DNA from: Pachyseris speciosa
Taxonomy: Eukaryota > Cnidaria > Anthozoa > Scleractinia > Pachyseridae
Direction: 5' to 3'
Assembly (NCBI GenBank): GCA_016490735.1
Contig: JAEMWC010000052.1
Span: 582,501-646,500, forward strand
DNA length: 64,000 bases
A program made the translations under genes and the position numbers. Shown in pieces: positions 45,113 through 57,187 of the stretch (the first letter of the stretch is position 1; each line of letters opens with the position of its first letter). Below the pieces are notes generated by a model. That model was given only the letters and a program-made list of their open reading frames with translations, was not told the DNA's origin and ran no database searches.

Positions 45113-46040
45113 TTTCTCATAACAATGATACACTTTTTCGCGAAATTTATCGGCCAGTTTGGAGACAAAGCCTCATTCATGGTGATACAAGGTTACTCCG
45201 AAACCTTTGTAAGATCTGACACGTTACTCTGCCAAAAGTCTTTTCCAGTAGCATATCTCAGCTCGTGTACTTAACTTATTATTCATGCGATGTTAATTTG
45301 GCTATTTTTGTATTCAATAGCCTCTATACTTCCGCACAAGAAGACTGAGCCCTGTTAAATTTTTGCTTGCTCATGCTAACTTGCGCTAATGCTTCAGTTT
45401 TTCATATATGATTACTCATTCTTTATAATTAATTAAACTCAAATTAAATAGGTGAACTTACCCTTGGCCATGACGTGCTAAACATGCATGCTTACTTTTT
45501 ACTGTTCCTTTAGAGCATGACTGGGCAAACTCCGCAGCTTCATAATTTCATCTAAGGCAATGAATGGCATAAACCTTTTAAATGTTAATCATATATACAA
45601 CTCCGATCTCAGTTAAGGAGATCATCGAGCATCGTAAATTTCCAGACAAACCATTATATTCAACAGACACCCGAATATCATAAACGTTTCGAAGAATTAG
45701 GTCAGTTATTTCCACCTTATATTAGTTTCGTGTTCAGCACAGAAAGTAAGGATGCTACAGCTAATGTGTTTATAATAGTAAATTCCTTGAAACACCCCCA
45801 ATATAAGATTATTTTTACCAGTGGCCCCCGCAATGCAAATGTACTGTTCATTTGATATTGACGGATAGGCGTTTTCGCTCGCTAACTAATGAGACGCAAT
45901 TAAAGTGTCATTTCAGTTATTTCATTTACATCATTCTCATAAAAAGCAGCTTATGTTTCATTTTTTTTTCCTTTTATTCTGTCAACCACCATTTTGGTTT
46001 TTTTCTGTTCGCATATTTCCTTTGTGTACTGTCGACAGTA
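45113..46040 (+). pseudogene. Unit X2: remnant with intact block a only
   Basis: Block a (45113-45247, 135 bp, 45 codons) is fully open: FLITMIHFFAKF, GQFGDKASFMVIQGYSETF, RSDTLLCQKSFP, followed by GTAGCA. Block b (from 45514) begins SMTGQTPQL and then hits a stop. Block c is lost: homology ends at CTGTCGACAG near 46037. The unit is about 2.4 kb right of X1. Confidence 0.5.
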
Positions 46041-46583
46041 ATATAGTAAAATTCAGTAAGTTGACTGTAACTGGGGTACGAATGAAACCCTTCTGTTCTT
46101 TAATTCCTTTTATTTCTGACATTTTTCCTTATTACGTCATGATATATTGCAAGCATTCAACACTATATTGAGAATTTTTCTAACAGTCCAACAGCCCATA
46201 AGTGTTTATTGGCCGGATTACAAATCGACTTCAATTCATTCAGTATGGAAAGTCGATCTGAGAAATTGATAAACTCTTACAAGTTGAGGATTGGATCTTT
46301 TTCATGAGTGATTAATTTACATTTCTGAATATGTGACCATGAGCATACAAAGTCATGCGCCTTATGTTGGCGGAAAAAAGGAAATCGCGTGCTGACGAAC
46401 GGCATATATTTGGTTCATAGTTGCTTCCTTATTGCTTTTTATAAGTACTTAGAAGTTATAAAAAGGTATAATTGGCTTGCTTAAGAATTTTAATCCACAA
46501 TGTAATTTTCTTCACAATTCCAGTCTTCACAGCATAACGTGTCATTTGGTTGTAATCTTTGGAATTAACGTAAATACTTAAAG

Positions 46584-46764
46584 CAGGCGCGGATCCAGGT
46601 GAGGTGAAATGGGTGAATTTTCACCCCCCTTTTTCTGAGTCCCCCCTTCTTTCTTTTTTTTTTTCTTATCCCTCAAATATTGAAATAATATTTGATTTCT
46701 CTGATTTCTCTGATTGAGGTGGAGAAAATTCACCCCCCATTTCAAAATCCTGGATCCGCGCCTG
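46584..46764. mobile_element. hAT-like MITE with CAGGCGCGGATCCAGG ends
   Basis: CAGGCGCGGATCCAGGTG at the left is inverted at the right (CCTGGATCCGCGCCTG). Inner arms CCCATTTC / GAAATGGG and CACCCCCC pair as well. Ends starting CAGG with GGATCCAGG are widespread among animal hAT-type MITEs. Confidence 0.85.
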
Positions 46765-46924
46765 TAAAGGCACAAGAAGACTGAAGTAACTGGAATGTTT
46801 TCGAGTCAGTCTCCAGCTGTTTTACGACCATGAGTTAAAAGAGATCAGAAATTTACATAAAGAGAAAATGTGACTGTATACTTCATTTGTAATGAGGCTT
46901 TTAAAGTCAATCTTTGAAAGATCA

Positions 46925-47206
46925 TCAAGAAAGACATCTTGTTGTGTCTGAAATCTCGAAAATATCTTGCTTCATTAAAAGTAGATAAGATGTTGGCCAT
47001 TGTGTTGGCAGATAGACAGAAACGTCGGCTAGACAAATACCAGCTTTGATAAGTTTTTCAGGATTATTTGTGTATATATGGTCGATAAGGGTGGAGGTGT
47101 GGTCTGTTATTCTAGTTGCCTTTGTGATAATCGGCATAAAACCTAAGCTTAGGAGCACATCTAGGTATTCGAATGTTTGTTTATCTTCGTCGGTACTTGA
47201 GAACAT
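46925..47206 (-). mobile_element. LINE fragment: endonuclease domain end
   Basis: The minus-strand frame reads FEYLDVLLSLGFMPIITKAT, then RITDHTSTLIDHIYTNN. This is the characteristic stretch before the conserved SDH-P motif of LINE APE-type endonucleases (L...GL...I..PTR.T....TLIDHI..N). The catalytic remainder and the RT are absent or too degraded. Confidence 0.85.
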
Positions 47207-47640
47207 TTATATTAAGGTCTCAAAGGATCAGTACTTCCTGACACTTACTGATGGCCTGCCTTTATTTTGAAAGTCGTGATACCGTCGAAAGGAGATGAAT
47301 TGGTGAACAAAAAAATCGAAAAAACATCGTCTGCGTCAAATGTTTTAACAAAATAAGACTATAGAAAAGGAAAAAGAGAAAGAAAGAAAACTTTGAGGTA
47401 AGACCTTTCATGGAAGAAACAAATTGAACAAAGTAATTTAAAATCAAGAATGTCAACATTTTATTCTTGTTGTGTAGTGAAATTTTCAAGGGAAAATTAT
47501 TGCAGATGTGAAATACGTGTACAAATCTTTCCTGCTAAGTCTACACTACTTACACTGGTCACTGATTGTAGATCGAGTTTTTTCCTTGTCCTTTGACGAA
47601 ATTATCCATGAATTAAAGGAAGCAAAATACAAAGTGACTA

Positions 47641-47945
47641 AAGCCACTGTTACACGTTGAACCTTTTAGCTGAAACTTGTGTGCAAAGGCGATGAGAGAC
47701 CGAGCGAGACCAGTTTCACGAAGTGGTGTTACACGGTGAAAGTCTTGTTTTTATCACCATTATTGCGATTGTTGCGACCGTTGCAGAAGCAGAAAGCGGT
47801 TCTACTTTTGTGTCGCAACGGAAGCTCGAAAATGTTTCACGAAACCGACCATGTTACTCGATGCAACGCCTGCTGAAACTTGTTTCTCAGCGCCGGCCGT
47901 TGCACACAAGTTTCAGCTAAAATTTTCAACGTGTAACAGCGGCTT
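47641..47945. mobile_element. Foldback MITE with AAGCC.CTGTTACACGTTG ends
   Basis: AAGCCACTGTTACACGTTGA at the left is inverted at the right (CAACGTGTAACAGCGGCTTA). Inner arms TTTTAGCTGAAACTTGTGTG and CACACAAGTTTCAGCTAAAA pair. Plus-strand frames across it are by-products. Confidence 0.8.
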
Positions 47946-48474
47946 AACTGATTGAGACACCACTATAGATACTCTGGCATCCCAAAAACGGTTAGTAGTG
48001 TGACGCATAAATTTGTCAAAGGAGCGATCAGTAACCACAAAGGAAATGAACTATGTTAAATGAGCGTGTCTCTTTGGTGCTGTTTGGTTCAGTTGTAACA
48101 CAGCAAAGTGCTTTATAAATAGTAGTGATTTGTTTAAAAATACCAAATCTTTACCTATAATTACTCTCTCTATTTCTAAGCCATTGTTTCTTTCTGATTA
48201 AGCCGCAACTGACTGAGAATCTCCAATTGACGTCTTATGGGCGTGTAAGTCTGATAGCCAGCAGCTATTTCTTAATCAGCAATATTTTGTAACAAAACCC
48301 GTCGTAATATAGTAATAATGTTCCCTCAAACGTCCAGTTGTAGTTCCCGACACCTGGCTAACTTGCTCAGTGAACTTTTTATTTCACTGACACATTCATA
48401 GCACATCAACTTGCCCCGCCATGTAAACAAAACTGAAAATTCAACAACTAAAACAGCAACTGGTTGTCACAAGC

Positions 48475-48890
48475 TTCTCCACGGTGAATATTTTAGAAAT
48501 CAATGTTACCAAATCACTTGTCGTATATTGCATTTGGCGCCATGTTTCGACTGAATAGTTTCACAAAACATATTGTTCGGAGATGAAAAATCTATCAGCA
48601 AGAGAACTCTGCCTTCTGATAAGGAAAAAACAAGAGATCGTGAGGAAAGATAATTTAAGATATTCTATAAATTTGACCTGGAGCCTAGTCATGCTTTCCA
48701 CATAGACAAATCGTACTGTATCAGTACTTTGCAGCTCAATATTGGTGACCAAAGAAAAGGTATTTTACGACACCGTACTCCCCTGTAATTGGTTGTAAGA
48801 TATCAGTGTTATAATATTTTTCTGACTATTTTACCTACACTAGCATGCAATACTTCTATCCATGAACGTTCCTTTTCACAAAAAAGACTC
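48475..48890. repeat. Duplicated block (partner 41797-42420)
   Basis: See the partner: the same ordered landmarks, including AGATGAAAAATCTATCAGCA and GTAAGATATCAGTGTTATAA. Confidence 0.7.
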
Positions 48891-49095
48891 TTTTTTTTCT
48901 TTTGACGCCGGTTTATTGTTCGAGTCCAGCGAGAAAAAAATCACCCGAGTCAAAGACTAAATTTCTTCCAAAAACTACTCTTTGAGCGGTAGTTTACATT
49001 CAAACAACATTTGTACAAACAATCTCCATCGCAACATTCAAAGAAGCAGCTCTTAGTAAATTAAAGAATTTACTCATTTTCTTGTTACAAAGTGA

Positions 49096-49207
49096 GCACT
49101 TTAGAATAAAAATTAACGATATGAAGACTGAACGACGTTTCGATGACTCCATGGAGTCATCGAAACGTCGTTCAGTCTTCATATCGCTACTTTTTATTCT
49201 AAAGTGC
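49096..49207. repeat. 112-bp near-perfect hairpin
   Basis: GCACTTTAGAATAAAAATTA ... CGATGACTCC joins directly to GGAGTCATCG ... TTTTATTCTAAAGTGC with centre CCATGG at about 49151. Only about three mismatches are visible in arms of 56 bases, and there is no loop. The two overlapping antisense frames that share the text DMKTERRFDDSMESSKRRSV are both products of this symmetry. Confidence 0.9.
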
Positions 49208-49920
49208 TCCACGAAACCTTTATTATCAGAAAGTGAGTACAGTACAGGAATATTCGAGAAAGACGACAAAACTATACATGTATCTCATCAACAATTCAAC
49301 TCATTTACTTCTTTCTTTGTCAGATCGCTTCTTCTCATTTGCTAATTTAAAGCGATCAATCGGTAATTAGCGTGTTTCAGAACAGACTTTTGAGCAAAAT
49401 GATATTTGATATTAAAGCTTCAGTATCTTCTTTGTGTTCAACTTAGTTTGATGAAACTTATCTTTACGGGATGTCACGCAGCAGCAGTCAGCCAGTCACT
49501 GCAGCTCTATTTTAATTTAAGAATTGACGTATTTTCTTGTTACTTAGTGAAACATTCGATCGAGAAAGACGACAAAGCAATGCCGCTATCTCTTCGATGC
49601 GTCAAAGTGTGCCAGTGATGTTTATTATTATTATTATTTTTTTTTTATGAAACTGAAGACCATCTATTCTTCTCATTACTGTGCAAATTAAACAGCGATC
49701 ATCCGCAACTGGTATGTTTCAGACTTTTCAGCAAAATGGACGCTCTTGAACACTTGAAAAACGGGTAATTATTTGATATTAAAGCTAAGGTCATTATCTT
49801 CGGTGTGTTCAACTTACTTAGGGTTACTTATGACACTTATCTTTTCTGATGTGACATAGCAACAATGTTTCAAACCAATTACCCTTTCAGCGCGCGTACC
49901 CGACTACGAAATATCTGTAG

Positions 49921-50951
49921 TTTCTCGAAACAATGGTGAAATGCGAAATTTGTCGGACAGTTTGGAGACAAAGCCTTATTCATGGAAACCGAAACCTTTG
50001 TACAATCTGACACGCTACTCTGCCAAAAGTCTTTTCCAGTAGCATATCTTAGCTCGTGTTCTTAACTTATTATTCATGCGATGTTAATTTGGCTATTTTT
50101 GTATTCAGTAGCCTCTATACTTCTGCACATGAAGACTGAGCCCTGTTAAATTTTTGCTTGCTCATGCTAACTTGTGCTAATGCTTCAGTTTTTCTTGTAT
50201 GGTTAGTCATTCTTTATAATTAATTAAACTCAAATTAAAAAGGTGAACTTACCCTTGGCCATGACGTGCTAAACATGTATGCTTACTTTTCACTGTTCCT
50301 TTAGAGCATGACTGGGAAACTCCGCAGCTTCATAATTTCATAAACTGTTATCTAAGGCAATGAATGGCATAAACCTTTTAAATGTTAATCATATATACAA
50401 ATCCGATCTCAGTTAAGGAGACCATCGAGCATCGTAAATTTCCAGACAAACCATTAAATTCAACAGACACCGGAATATCATAAAGTTAAAATGACATCAA
50501 TTCTAGCTTCCTTAGAAACGTTTCGAAGAATTGTGTCAGTTATTTCCACCTTATATTAGTTTCGTGTTCAGCACAGAAAGTAAGGATGCTACAGCTAATA
50601 TGTTTATAATAGTAAATTCCTTGAAACACTCCCAATATAAGATTATTTTTACCAGTGGCCCCCGCAATGCAAATGTACTGTTCATTTGATATTGACGGAT
50701 AGGCGTTTTCGCGCGCTAACTAATGAGACGCAATTAAAGTGTCATTTCAGTTATTTCATTTACATCATTCTCATAAAAAGCAGCTTATGTTTCATTTTTT
50801 TTTCCTTTTATTCTGTAACACCGTTCAACCACCATTTTGGTCTTCTCTGTTCGCATATTTCCTTTGTGTGCTGTCGACAGCAGAAAATCAAGGCATCTGA
50901 AAACAGTATCCTGTTAATCCTCCACTTCTGTGTCTTCACGCATAAGAAAAG
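49921..50951 (+). pseudogene. Unit X3: remnant with block c intact
   Basis: Block a (49921-50038) carries a 17-base deletion after DKALFM. Block b (from 50305) is frameshifted. Block c (50884-50951) is intact, 68 bp, between GTCGACAGCAG and GTAAAA, reading KIKASENSILLILHF, FTHKK. AATAAA follows near 51156. This unit lacks the 650-bp insertion found after X1. Confidence 0.5.
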
Positions 50952-51439
50952 GTAAAAAAAGCACTCATTTCTAGTATAACTCAAAGTTGAGAATAAACCA
51001 CATGTCAATTAATGATTTCATGTGAAAACCAACCTGCGGTGTATCAAATATTTTTTCCCATAACTGTTATTTGAGAATCAGAAAGGGAGAAAATTAGCCC
51101 CGTTTTACCTACCTTGAGAGTTTTTGTTTTATTATTGTTGGACTTCAAGAAACTCAATAAACAAGGAATATGGAAGCAATTAAGTGTCTTGCTGTATTCA
51201 CCCTGTACCCAAACTTCTTCTCTTTCAAAACGTAACCCGAGCATGATTTGATCGCAGTAAAGCCATATATTTCACATGACTTTCTGAACAAATCAACTAA
51301 TTAGTGGCTTTGTTGATCCAATGTTATTATTTAAACGATTTTTATTCTCAAATATTGCTGATTAAGGAAAGGCCGCCCGGGTTATCAGACGTTAACGCAA
51401 GCGAGACGTCTCCTTGAATTGTTTTTCAGCTAAAAACTG

Positions 51440-53510
51440 ACTTAGATTGGAAGAGAATTTTTGAAGAGATTCTTTCGATGAGTCGACGGACAGGATGTTG
51501 AGTCACTTCATTAACTTTGTATACACTCGTTATCTTCAATTTATTTACTTTTCTTCAACACCGACCGATGTTTGGCGATCGCAATGCCCAGCCCTGATCC
51601 TTCCTCGGTATTTGAAGTGTATGTTACCTCCATGAAGAGCTGATTACCATTCTAATCGTTTTTCAACGTTTCAACGTTTTTCAAGCGAGAAAAAAACAGC
51701 GTTAAATGATGTCATATCAATTTAATTTTTCTACCAAATCTTTCATAGTCGACGTCGAGGCTAGTCATTTATAAATTAAAATAACTTATGGAAACTAAGA
51801 GAACATTAAAATTTTCTTAGCTAGCTTGTCTCTTTGGCCATTAGAGCTCGTGTTAGAAATAATTTAGATGTTAATTTAGCTTTTTTTGCATTAAGTCGCG
51901 TTTACTTCCGCACATGTCACCGCTCTGTTAACTTTATGCTTGGGCATGTTAAATTAATATCCTTATGCTTCCGTTTTTCTTATGTGTTGGCATCCTTACA
52001 GTTTCTTAAACTCTCAATTAAATGGATGAACCTACCCTTGGTCATGACCTGCCAAAATATGCTTCAATCGTTTTTTCTTCCTTTAGAGCATGACTGTGCA
52101 AGATTCCGGCAGCTTCCAAACGATGAAAATGTGAGGTTATCAAAGGCAACGAATGGCGTAAAAGGATTTCAATCATCAAACATCACTACAAATGTACTCT
52201 CCTTTAAGGAGGTAATCACGTATCGCAAATTTGCAGGTTTTTACAACACACAAACAAACCATTAAATTGAACAGACACCCGAATATCATAAAGTTTGAAG
52301 GGACGAAATTGTCTTTACTGAGGAACGTTTCGAAGAATTTGTTTGACGGAAGACGGTTTTGCGCGCTAATGAGAAACGATTAGTTGTTTTATCAATTATT
52401 TCACTTACGTCAAGCTCATGTAAAACTGATTGGTTTTAACATTTTCTCTTTTATTGTGTAACACCCTACCACCAACATTATATTTTGTTTTTTCCTTTTG
52501 CATATTTACTTTGTGTACTGTCCGCAGCAGAAACTCAGGGCATTTGAGAATAGTATTCTATTAATCCTCCACTTCCGTATCTTCGCCCATCAGAAAAGGT
52601 AAAAAAAGAACTTATTTTTCGTGCAGCTCCAAGGTGAGGAAAAAATCAAATGTCAGTGAACTGCTGATCTCATGCGAAAATTGAACCTCGGTGTATCAAG
52701 TATTTTCCTCATTACTGCATGGTCTATTACTTAAGGAGAATAGAAAAGAGAGAAATTTAGCCCATTATTTTACCTAACTTAATTTTTGTTATTATTGCTG
52801 GTCTATAGACGTCAAGAAAGTCAATAAACAAGGAATGTTGAAGAAATTTAACGTGTTGTTGTATTCACCCTGTATACCCAAGCTACTTCTCTTTCAAAAG
52901 TTAACGAGACCTCCCAGAGCATGATTTGATCCCAGAAAGCAATATGTTTCAAATGACATGCAGAGCAAACTTGTGAACACCGAAAAAAAAATAATGTTCG
53001 AGAATTGGTGGTTTTGTTAATCCAATGTTAATATTCAAACGGTTTTTATTCGCAGATGCTGATTAATAAAAGTCCGCCGACTATCAGACGTAACCGCCAG
53101 CGAGACGTCTCCGTGAATTGTTTTTCAGCAGGAAATTAACTGATATTTCATTCAAAACTTGGCCAATGCCTTAGTAATGGGAAAAGGCAAATGTCAGATT
53201 TGGTATTTTTGAACGATCACGACTATTTATAAACATCCATGTATTAGGCACTTTGTGTTACAACTGAACCGAAGCCTTGTGCTCATTGTTGAATACGCAA
53301 GTCATCTCCTTCAATGTCATTACTCATCCTGATCCTTTTGGCATACTAGTCCTTCAATGGTTAAACTGCCTGCTAACGGTTTTATTTCTACTTGCGATCA
53401 GGTATCTATAGTCGTATCTCAGTTATAAGTTGATATATAATATATTAAGTCGTATATTGCTTTCTTTTATGGATAATTTCATCAATGGACAAAGATCAGA
53501 CAAAACTCCC
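51440..53510. repeat. Segmental duplication, left copy (right copy about 60185-62360)
   Basis: Ordered landmarks shared with the right copy: GATTCTTTCGATGAGTCGAC, CCTCCATGAAGAGCTGATTA, AAATGGATGAACCTACCCTT, CATATTTACTTTGTGTACTG, CATTCAAAACTTGG and GATAATTTCATCAATGGACA. Offset is about 8.75-8.86 kb. Homology resumes at 53591-53909 against 63688-64000 after an extra block in the right copy. Confidence 0.8.
52087..52598 (+). pseudogene. Unit X4: blocks b and c, block a missing
   Basis: Block b (52087-52211) keeps its AG acceptor and an AAGGAG|GTAATC donor. Relative to X5 it has a net one-base change around 52105-52110, after which the shared text LPNDENV, LSKATNGVKGFQSS and LLSFKE-like VLSFKE follows. 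Block c (52531-52598) is intact, 68 bp, reading KLRAFENSILLILHF, FAHQK. No block a was found upstream. Confidence 0.5.
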
Positions 53511-53575
53511 GATCGATATCAGTATATTTTTAAATATAACAGTACCTTGACAGATATCGATCGGGAGTTTTGTAA
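53502..53575. repeat. Inverted repeat CAAAACTCCCGATCGATATC
   Basis: The 20-mer at 53502-53521 recurs inverted at 53556-53575. The sister copy near 62350 has only the left arm, interrupted where the extra block begins. Confidence 0.8.
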
Positions 53576-53590
53576 TAGAAAAAACCTGCA

Positions 53591-53909
53591 CATGCTTTTC
53601 CAGATAAAGGCATTGAATATTGAAATATCCAGAGAGAATATTGAAATATCCAGAGATTAAAAGAAAGAGACCGACTACAGCATGCCTTTTGAACTTCAAT
53701 CCTAACTTTTTGGTTTAGTCTTTGATATTTGTGAAACTGCATTTTGATAGCAATAAAGGTTTCTGCACCACAAAGCAAAATGACAGTTGTCTTTTTCTAC
53801 GGTCATGAACAATGAAAAACCATAAATTCAAGTACTTGACAAAATCACAATCTCTAAGACATTAGTAACAGAATCTTTAAAATTGGAAAACAATGAACGA
53901 AGATATTGT
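53591..53909. repeat. Duplicated block (partner 63688-64000)
   Basis: CATGCTTTTCCAGATAAAGG through TATTGAAATATCCAGAGA and AACAATGAACGAAGATATTG are nearly identical in the two places; the partner runs off the right edge of the window. Confidence 0.9.
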
Positions 53910-54659
53910 TCAGCAAACTTGTGACCATGACTGATCACGGCATGCGCCTTATATTGAAGGGAAACAAGAAATCGCGTGTTGTGGAATGGCATATATTCGG
54001 TTCTTAGTTCCTTCCTTATTGCTTTTATAAATTGTTAGTCATAAAATAAGTATATTTGGCTTGCTTAAGAACCTCAATCCAGAACGCAATTTCCTTCCGC
54101 ACAGTTTGACACCATAACGTGTCATTTGCACGTAACCTAGGAATTGAAGAACCAGAGTATGGTTAAAGGTCCATTAACCTAGTGAACGGGATCATGCACA
54201 TTTTCCACTGTTCAACTTAGCAGAAACAGGATGCCATTACAAAATCCAAATTGCAAAGGTTCGATGAACGGACGTCATGCACTTAGCTATCGATGATATT
54301 AAGTGATAAAAGAAAACAATCAGAAAAAATTATTTTATTGCACCAAGAGAGATTGCACACAATAGCATTCAGTTTTCCTTTCAAAAGCCACTATCCCCTT
54401 CGATTCATCACTCGTCTGTTCTAAAACGGGAAATAAAAGATAAAACCAGGGATTGTTCAACTTTAATTTGTAAATTGTGATTCGACAAATGCAATTCATT
54501 TAAAACATACAGTTCAGTTAAATATGAAATGAGTTCCTGTGTAGTTTATTAAAACCAGAGAGGCTTCAATCTTCAAGTTCAAAATTATCTCAGTTGTCAC
54601 GCAATGTTTATCTCCATATTTTCGCCTCTTCATTAAACGTTATGCTCTTTCTGAGAGGT

Positions 54660-54895
54660 TTATGTGTAAAAAATAAACTGATCAAGGGAAATTTCGCGGT
54701 AATCAAACAACCCAGCAACAACTCCTCCGATCACCGAAACCGTTTGAGAAATCGCAAGGCAATATTGAAAATGGCTTTGAACACGATAAAAGATGTTGTT
54801 TTGATCAAATAATTTGACTCGATTTAAAAGATGAATGATTCTTTTGTCGCAGTCCAATTGTTTGGTTTTAACAAGTTACTCGTGACCTGTGTTGA
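54660..54895 (-). pseudogene. Remnant of the signal-exon family (unit Y1)
   Basis: The minus-strand frame reads DCDKRIIHLLNRVKLFDQNN, then HFQYCLAISQ, GGVVAGLFDYREISLDQFIF and a stop. It aligns with units Y2 and Y3 and, through GVV...DYR..L..FI, with the exon at 32816-33092. The N-terminal signal part is not recognisable and Y1 lacks about seven codons present in Y2. Confidence 0.35.
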
Positions 54896-55178
54896 GCTGA
54901 CCTCATGGACTTTAATTCGAACTTAAAACGTTAATTAATAGACGAGAATGGCGCTATACTGTCGCTTATGTTTGCATGACAAAATCCCTCATGCTCGGCG
55001 ATTTTCAAAAGTAGCAAATGAAATTGTCGTGTCTATTTAAGCGAAGTAAAACCAGCGTATTTTCATTTGCTTTCGTGTATCTTCCCATTTGAGCGGTCGA
55101 CGTCAGACTAATTGTAATCACATGATGTTTTGTTTGAATAAAGGCTTTGTTGTCTGTTCAGTTGTTGCCTTCAAAAAT

Positions 55179-55624
55179 CAGGGGCACCCAACGACAAGTT
55201 TCGGTAGATATCTGTTCGGTGGGGGGTAATTCGCCTTGCGCTTTCGGCGTCGATTAAAGAGTGCACTCGGATTTTCGTAACTAAAACGTGGCCTAAAAGA
55301 TTCGAAATTGGGAAATCATAGCCACTAAGGTTTTCGGAAAGGCCGTAATTGCTGTTTTTGGCAGTCAAAAACGTCAGCTAGCATTTTCGGAAAGAAAATA
55401 GTTCCCTAGAAAGTTCATGGAAAGTTCATTTCAGCATGCATTTCCTCAAAGGAAGATTTTGTTCCCTAACATTTCGGGCAATTAAAATTTCAGCTAGGGA
55501 ATCCGAACAGATGAACTTCTTCTAGCTTATGAAAACATCGCTTTAAACAGACTTCAAAAACCACAAGGCACTTAAAAATGCCTTTCTACAGCTTTTGCTT
55601 GATTTGGCTCGTTGGGTGCCCCTG
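55179..55624. mobile_element. DNA element with CAGGGGCACCCAAC ends (copy 2)
   Basis: The ends and interior match 25326-25737. It interrupts a text that reads TTGCCTTCTATCATGCAG in sister unit Y3 and TTGCCTTGTATTATGCAG in Y2. Here it is TTGCCTTCAAAAAT, element, TATAATGCAG, so the empty site is known. AAAAAT/TATAAT is compatible with a mutated 6-bp target duplication. Confidence 0.85.
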
Positions 55625-55689
55625 TATAATGCAGCGTGGTTACGCAAATTCCCTCTTAAATCAAATGTCAGCTAGGTAATGGTACTATG

Positions 55690-57000
55690 AACAGGCTACT
55701 TATTCAGGTGGGGTAGAAATCAAAGCAAATCGACAAGCGGAACAAGCCCTGCTCTCCATTTAAGATTCTACTGAATACAACCAAAATAGATCAGAATTTT
55801 TCGTGACAATTTTCAGGCTGTTCATTAAATTGAGAACAAAGTTCAGTCTACTCCATTTCCTTTTTTCCTAATGGGCTGGTAAGGACGATGAGTACTAATC
55901 GGAGATTAAAACTTAACTACGGTTTTGATATCGCTTATGTTTGTAAAACAGAAAGACAAAAACTTCGTAAAAAGACTTCTGTCATGATTAGTAATTTTAT
56001 CAGAATCAAATTTCAAGCTAATCTTGGGTTATCGAAGGTTTGAACAACTGGGCCCTGATGTATAATCGATCAATTTTTTTTTTCTTTTTTAACTCAAAAA
56101 TGTTTGCCGGTTATGAATCAGCGAGCATAACACTTCTCTTGATACTTGATTTATTTTTGACATCTCCTCTAAAAATATATCTACTGAAGGTGATGTTTGT
56201 TTGAGCAATAAATTCTTTGTGACAAAGGTCAATATAAATGAACAACGTAACGTCTTTACGTCAAACCCTTTAGATCGTTTCTACAAAATAATAAAAGAGA
56301 AAAGTGCATAATTAAGGTTAGCTATCGATTATATTACATGATGAAATAGAACAGTCAGAAACAAGTATTTTATTGCACACAATAGCATTATTTTCTTTTC
56401 TAAAGCCACTATTCCCTTCATCACTTGCCTGTTCTAAAAAGGGAAATAAAAGATAAAAACACGGAATATTCATCTTTAATTTAGAAATTACTTTTTTTTA
56501 GATTGTTAGGTAGAGAACGAAATTCGATAAATGCAATTCAAAAGATACTGTTCAGTTAAACGTGAAATGTGTTCCTTCCACTTTACTTTGCGTTTTATGC
56601 TTGATTAAAAACCAGAAAGGCCTCTATCTTCAAGCTCAAAGTCATCTTGTCACGCAACGTTCACCTCCATATTGTCAATTCAGCGTTAAAAGCTATACGC
56701 TTCCCAAGAGGTTTACGTGCAAAAAATAAACTTATTAAGGGAAATTTACTGGTAATCAAACGAACAACCACTGAAGCAACATCTCCTCCCAGACCGTGAA
56801 CTGTTTGAGAAATGGCAAGGCAATATTGAAAATGGCTTTGAACACGATAAACGAATTTTTGCGTCTTGCGTAAAAGTAGATGTTGTTTTGATCAAATAAT
56901 TTCCGTAAATTGATTTAAAAGTTCAATGATTCTTTTGTCGCAGTCCAGTTGTTTGTTTCTTAACGATTTACTCGTGATCTGTGTATTGCTGACCTCATAA
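55690..57000 (-). pseudogene. Unit Y2 exon-1-like block with its degraded exon-2-like block
   Basis: The exon-1-like block (56680-57000, minus) reads EVSNTQITSK, LDCDKRIIELLNQF, then after a stop, KTQKFVYRVQSHFQYCLAIS and GGDVAS. The exon-2-like block (55690-55860) keeps the end of the LFRLS.SFDFY text but has lost its middle third relative to 57188-57410. Confidence 0.3.
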
Positions 57001-57187
57001 CTGCGATCATCTTTGACATATTCATTCTTTATTCCGCAGTTCAACTATTTGATTTTCATATATTCATTCTCAAATAATAAAAGAAAAATCTAGTTCAGTC
57101 GTTGCCTTGTATTATGCAGGCTGGCTACGCAAATTCCCTCTTAAATGAAATGCCAGGCAATGGTGTAGTTCCTATGAACAGGCTACT

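Noticed and set aside
49000..49345. Two antisense frames sharing the text DMKTERRFDDSMESSKRRSV
   Set aside because: The shared text is the product of a palindrome read on both strands, not homologous proteins.
51834..52265. 143-codon plus-strand frame as a single gene
   Set aside because: Only the stretch between an AG acceptor and a GT donor (52087-52211) is conserved in the sister unit; the upstream part is intron-like and not conserved as protein.
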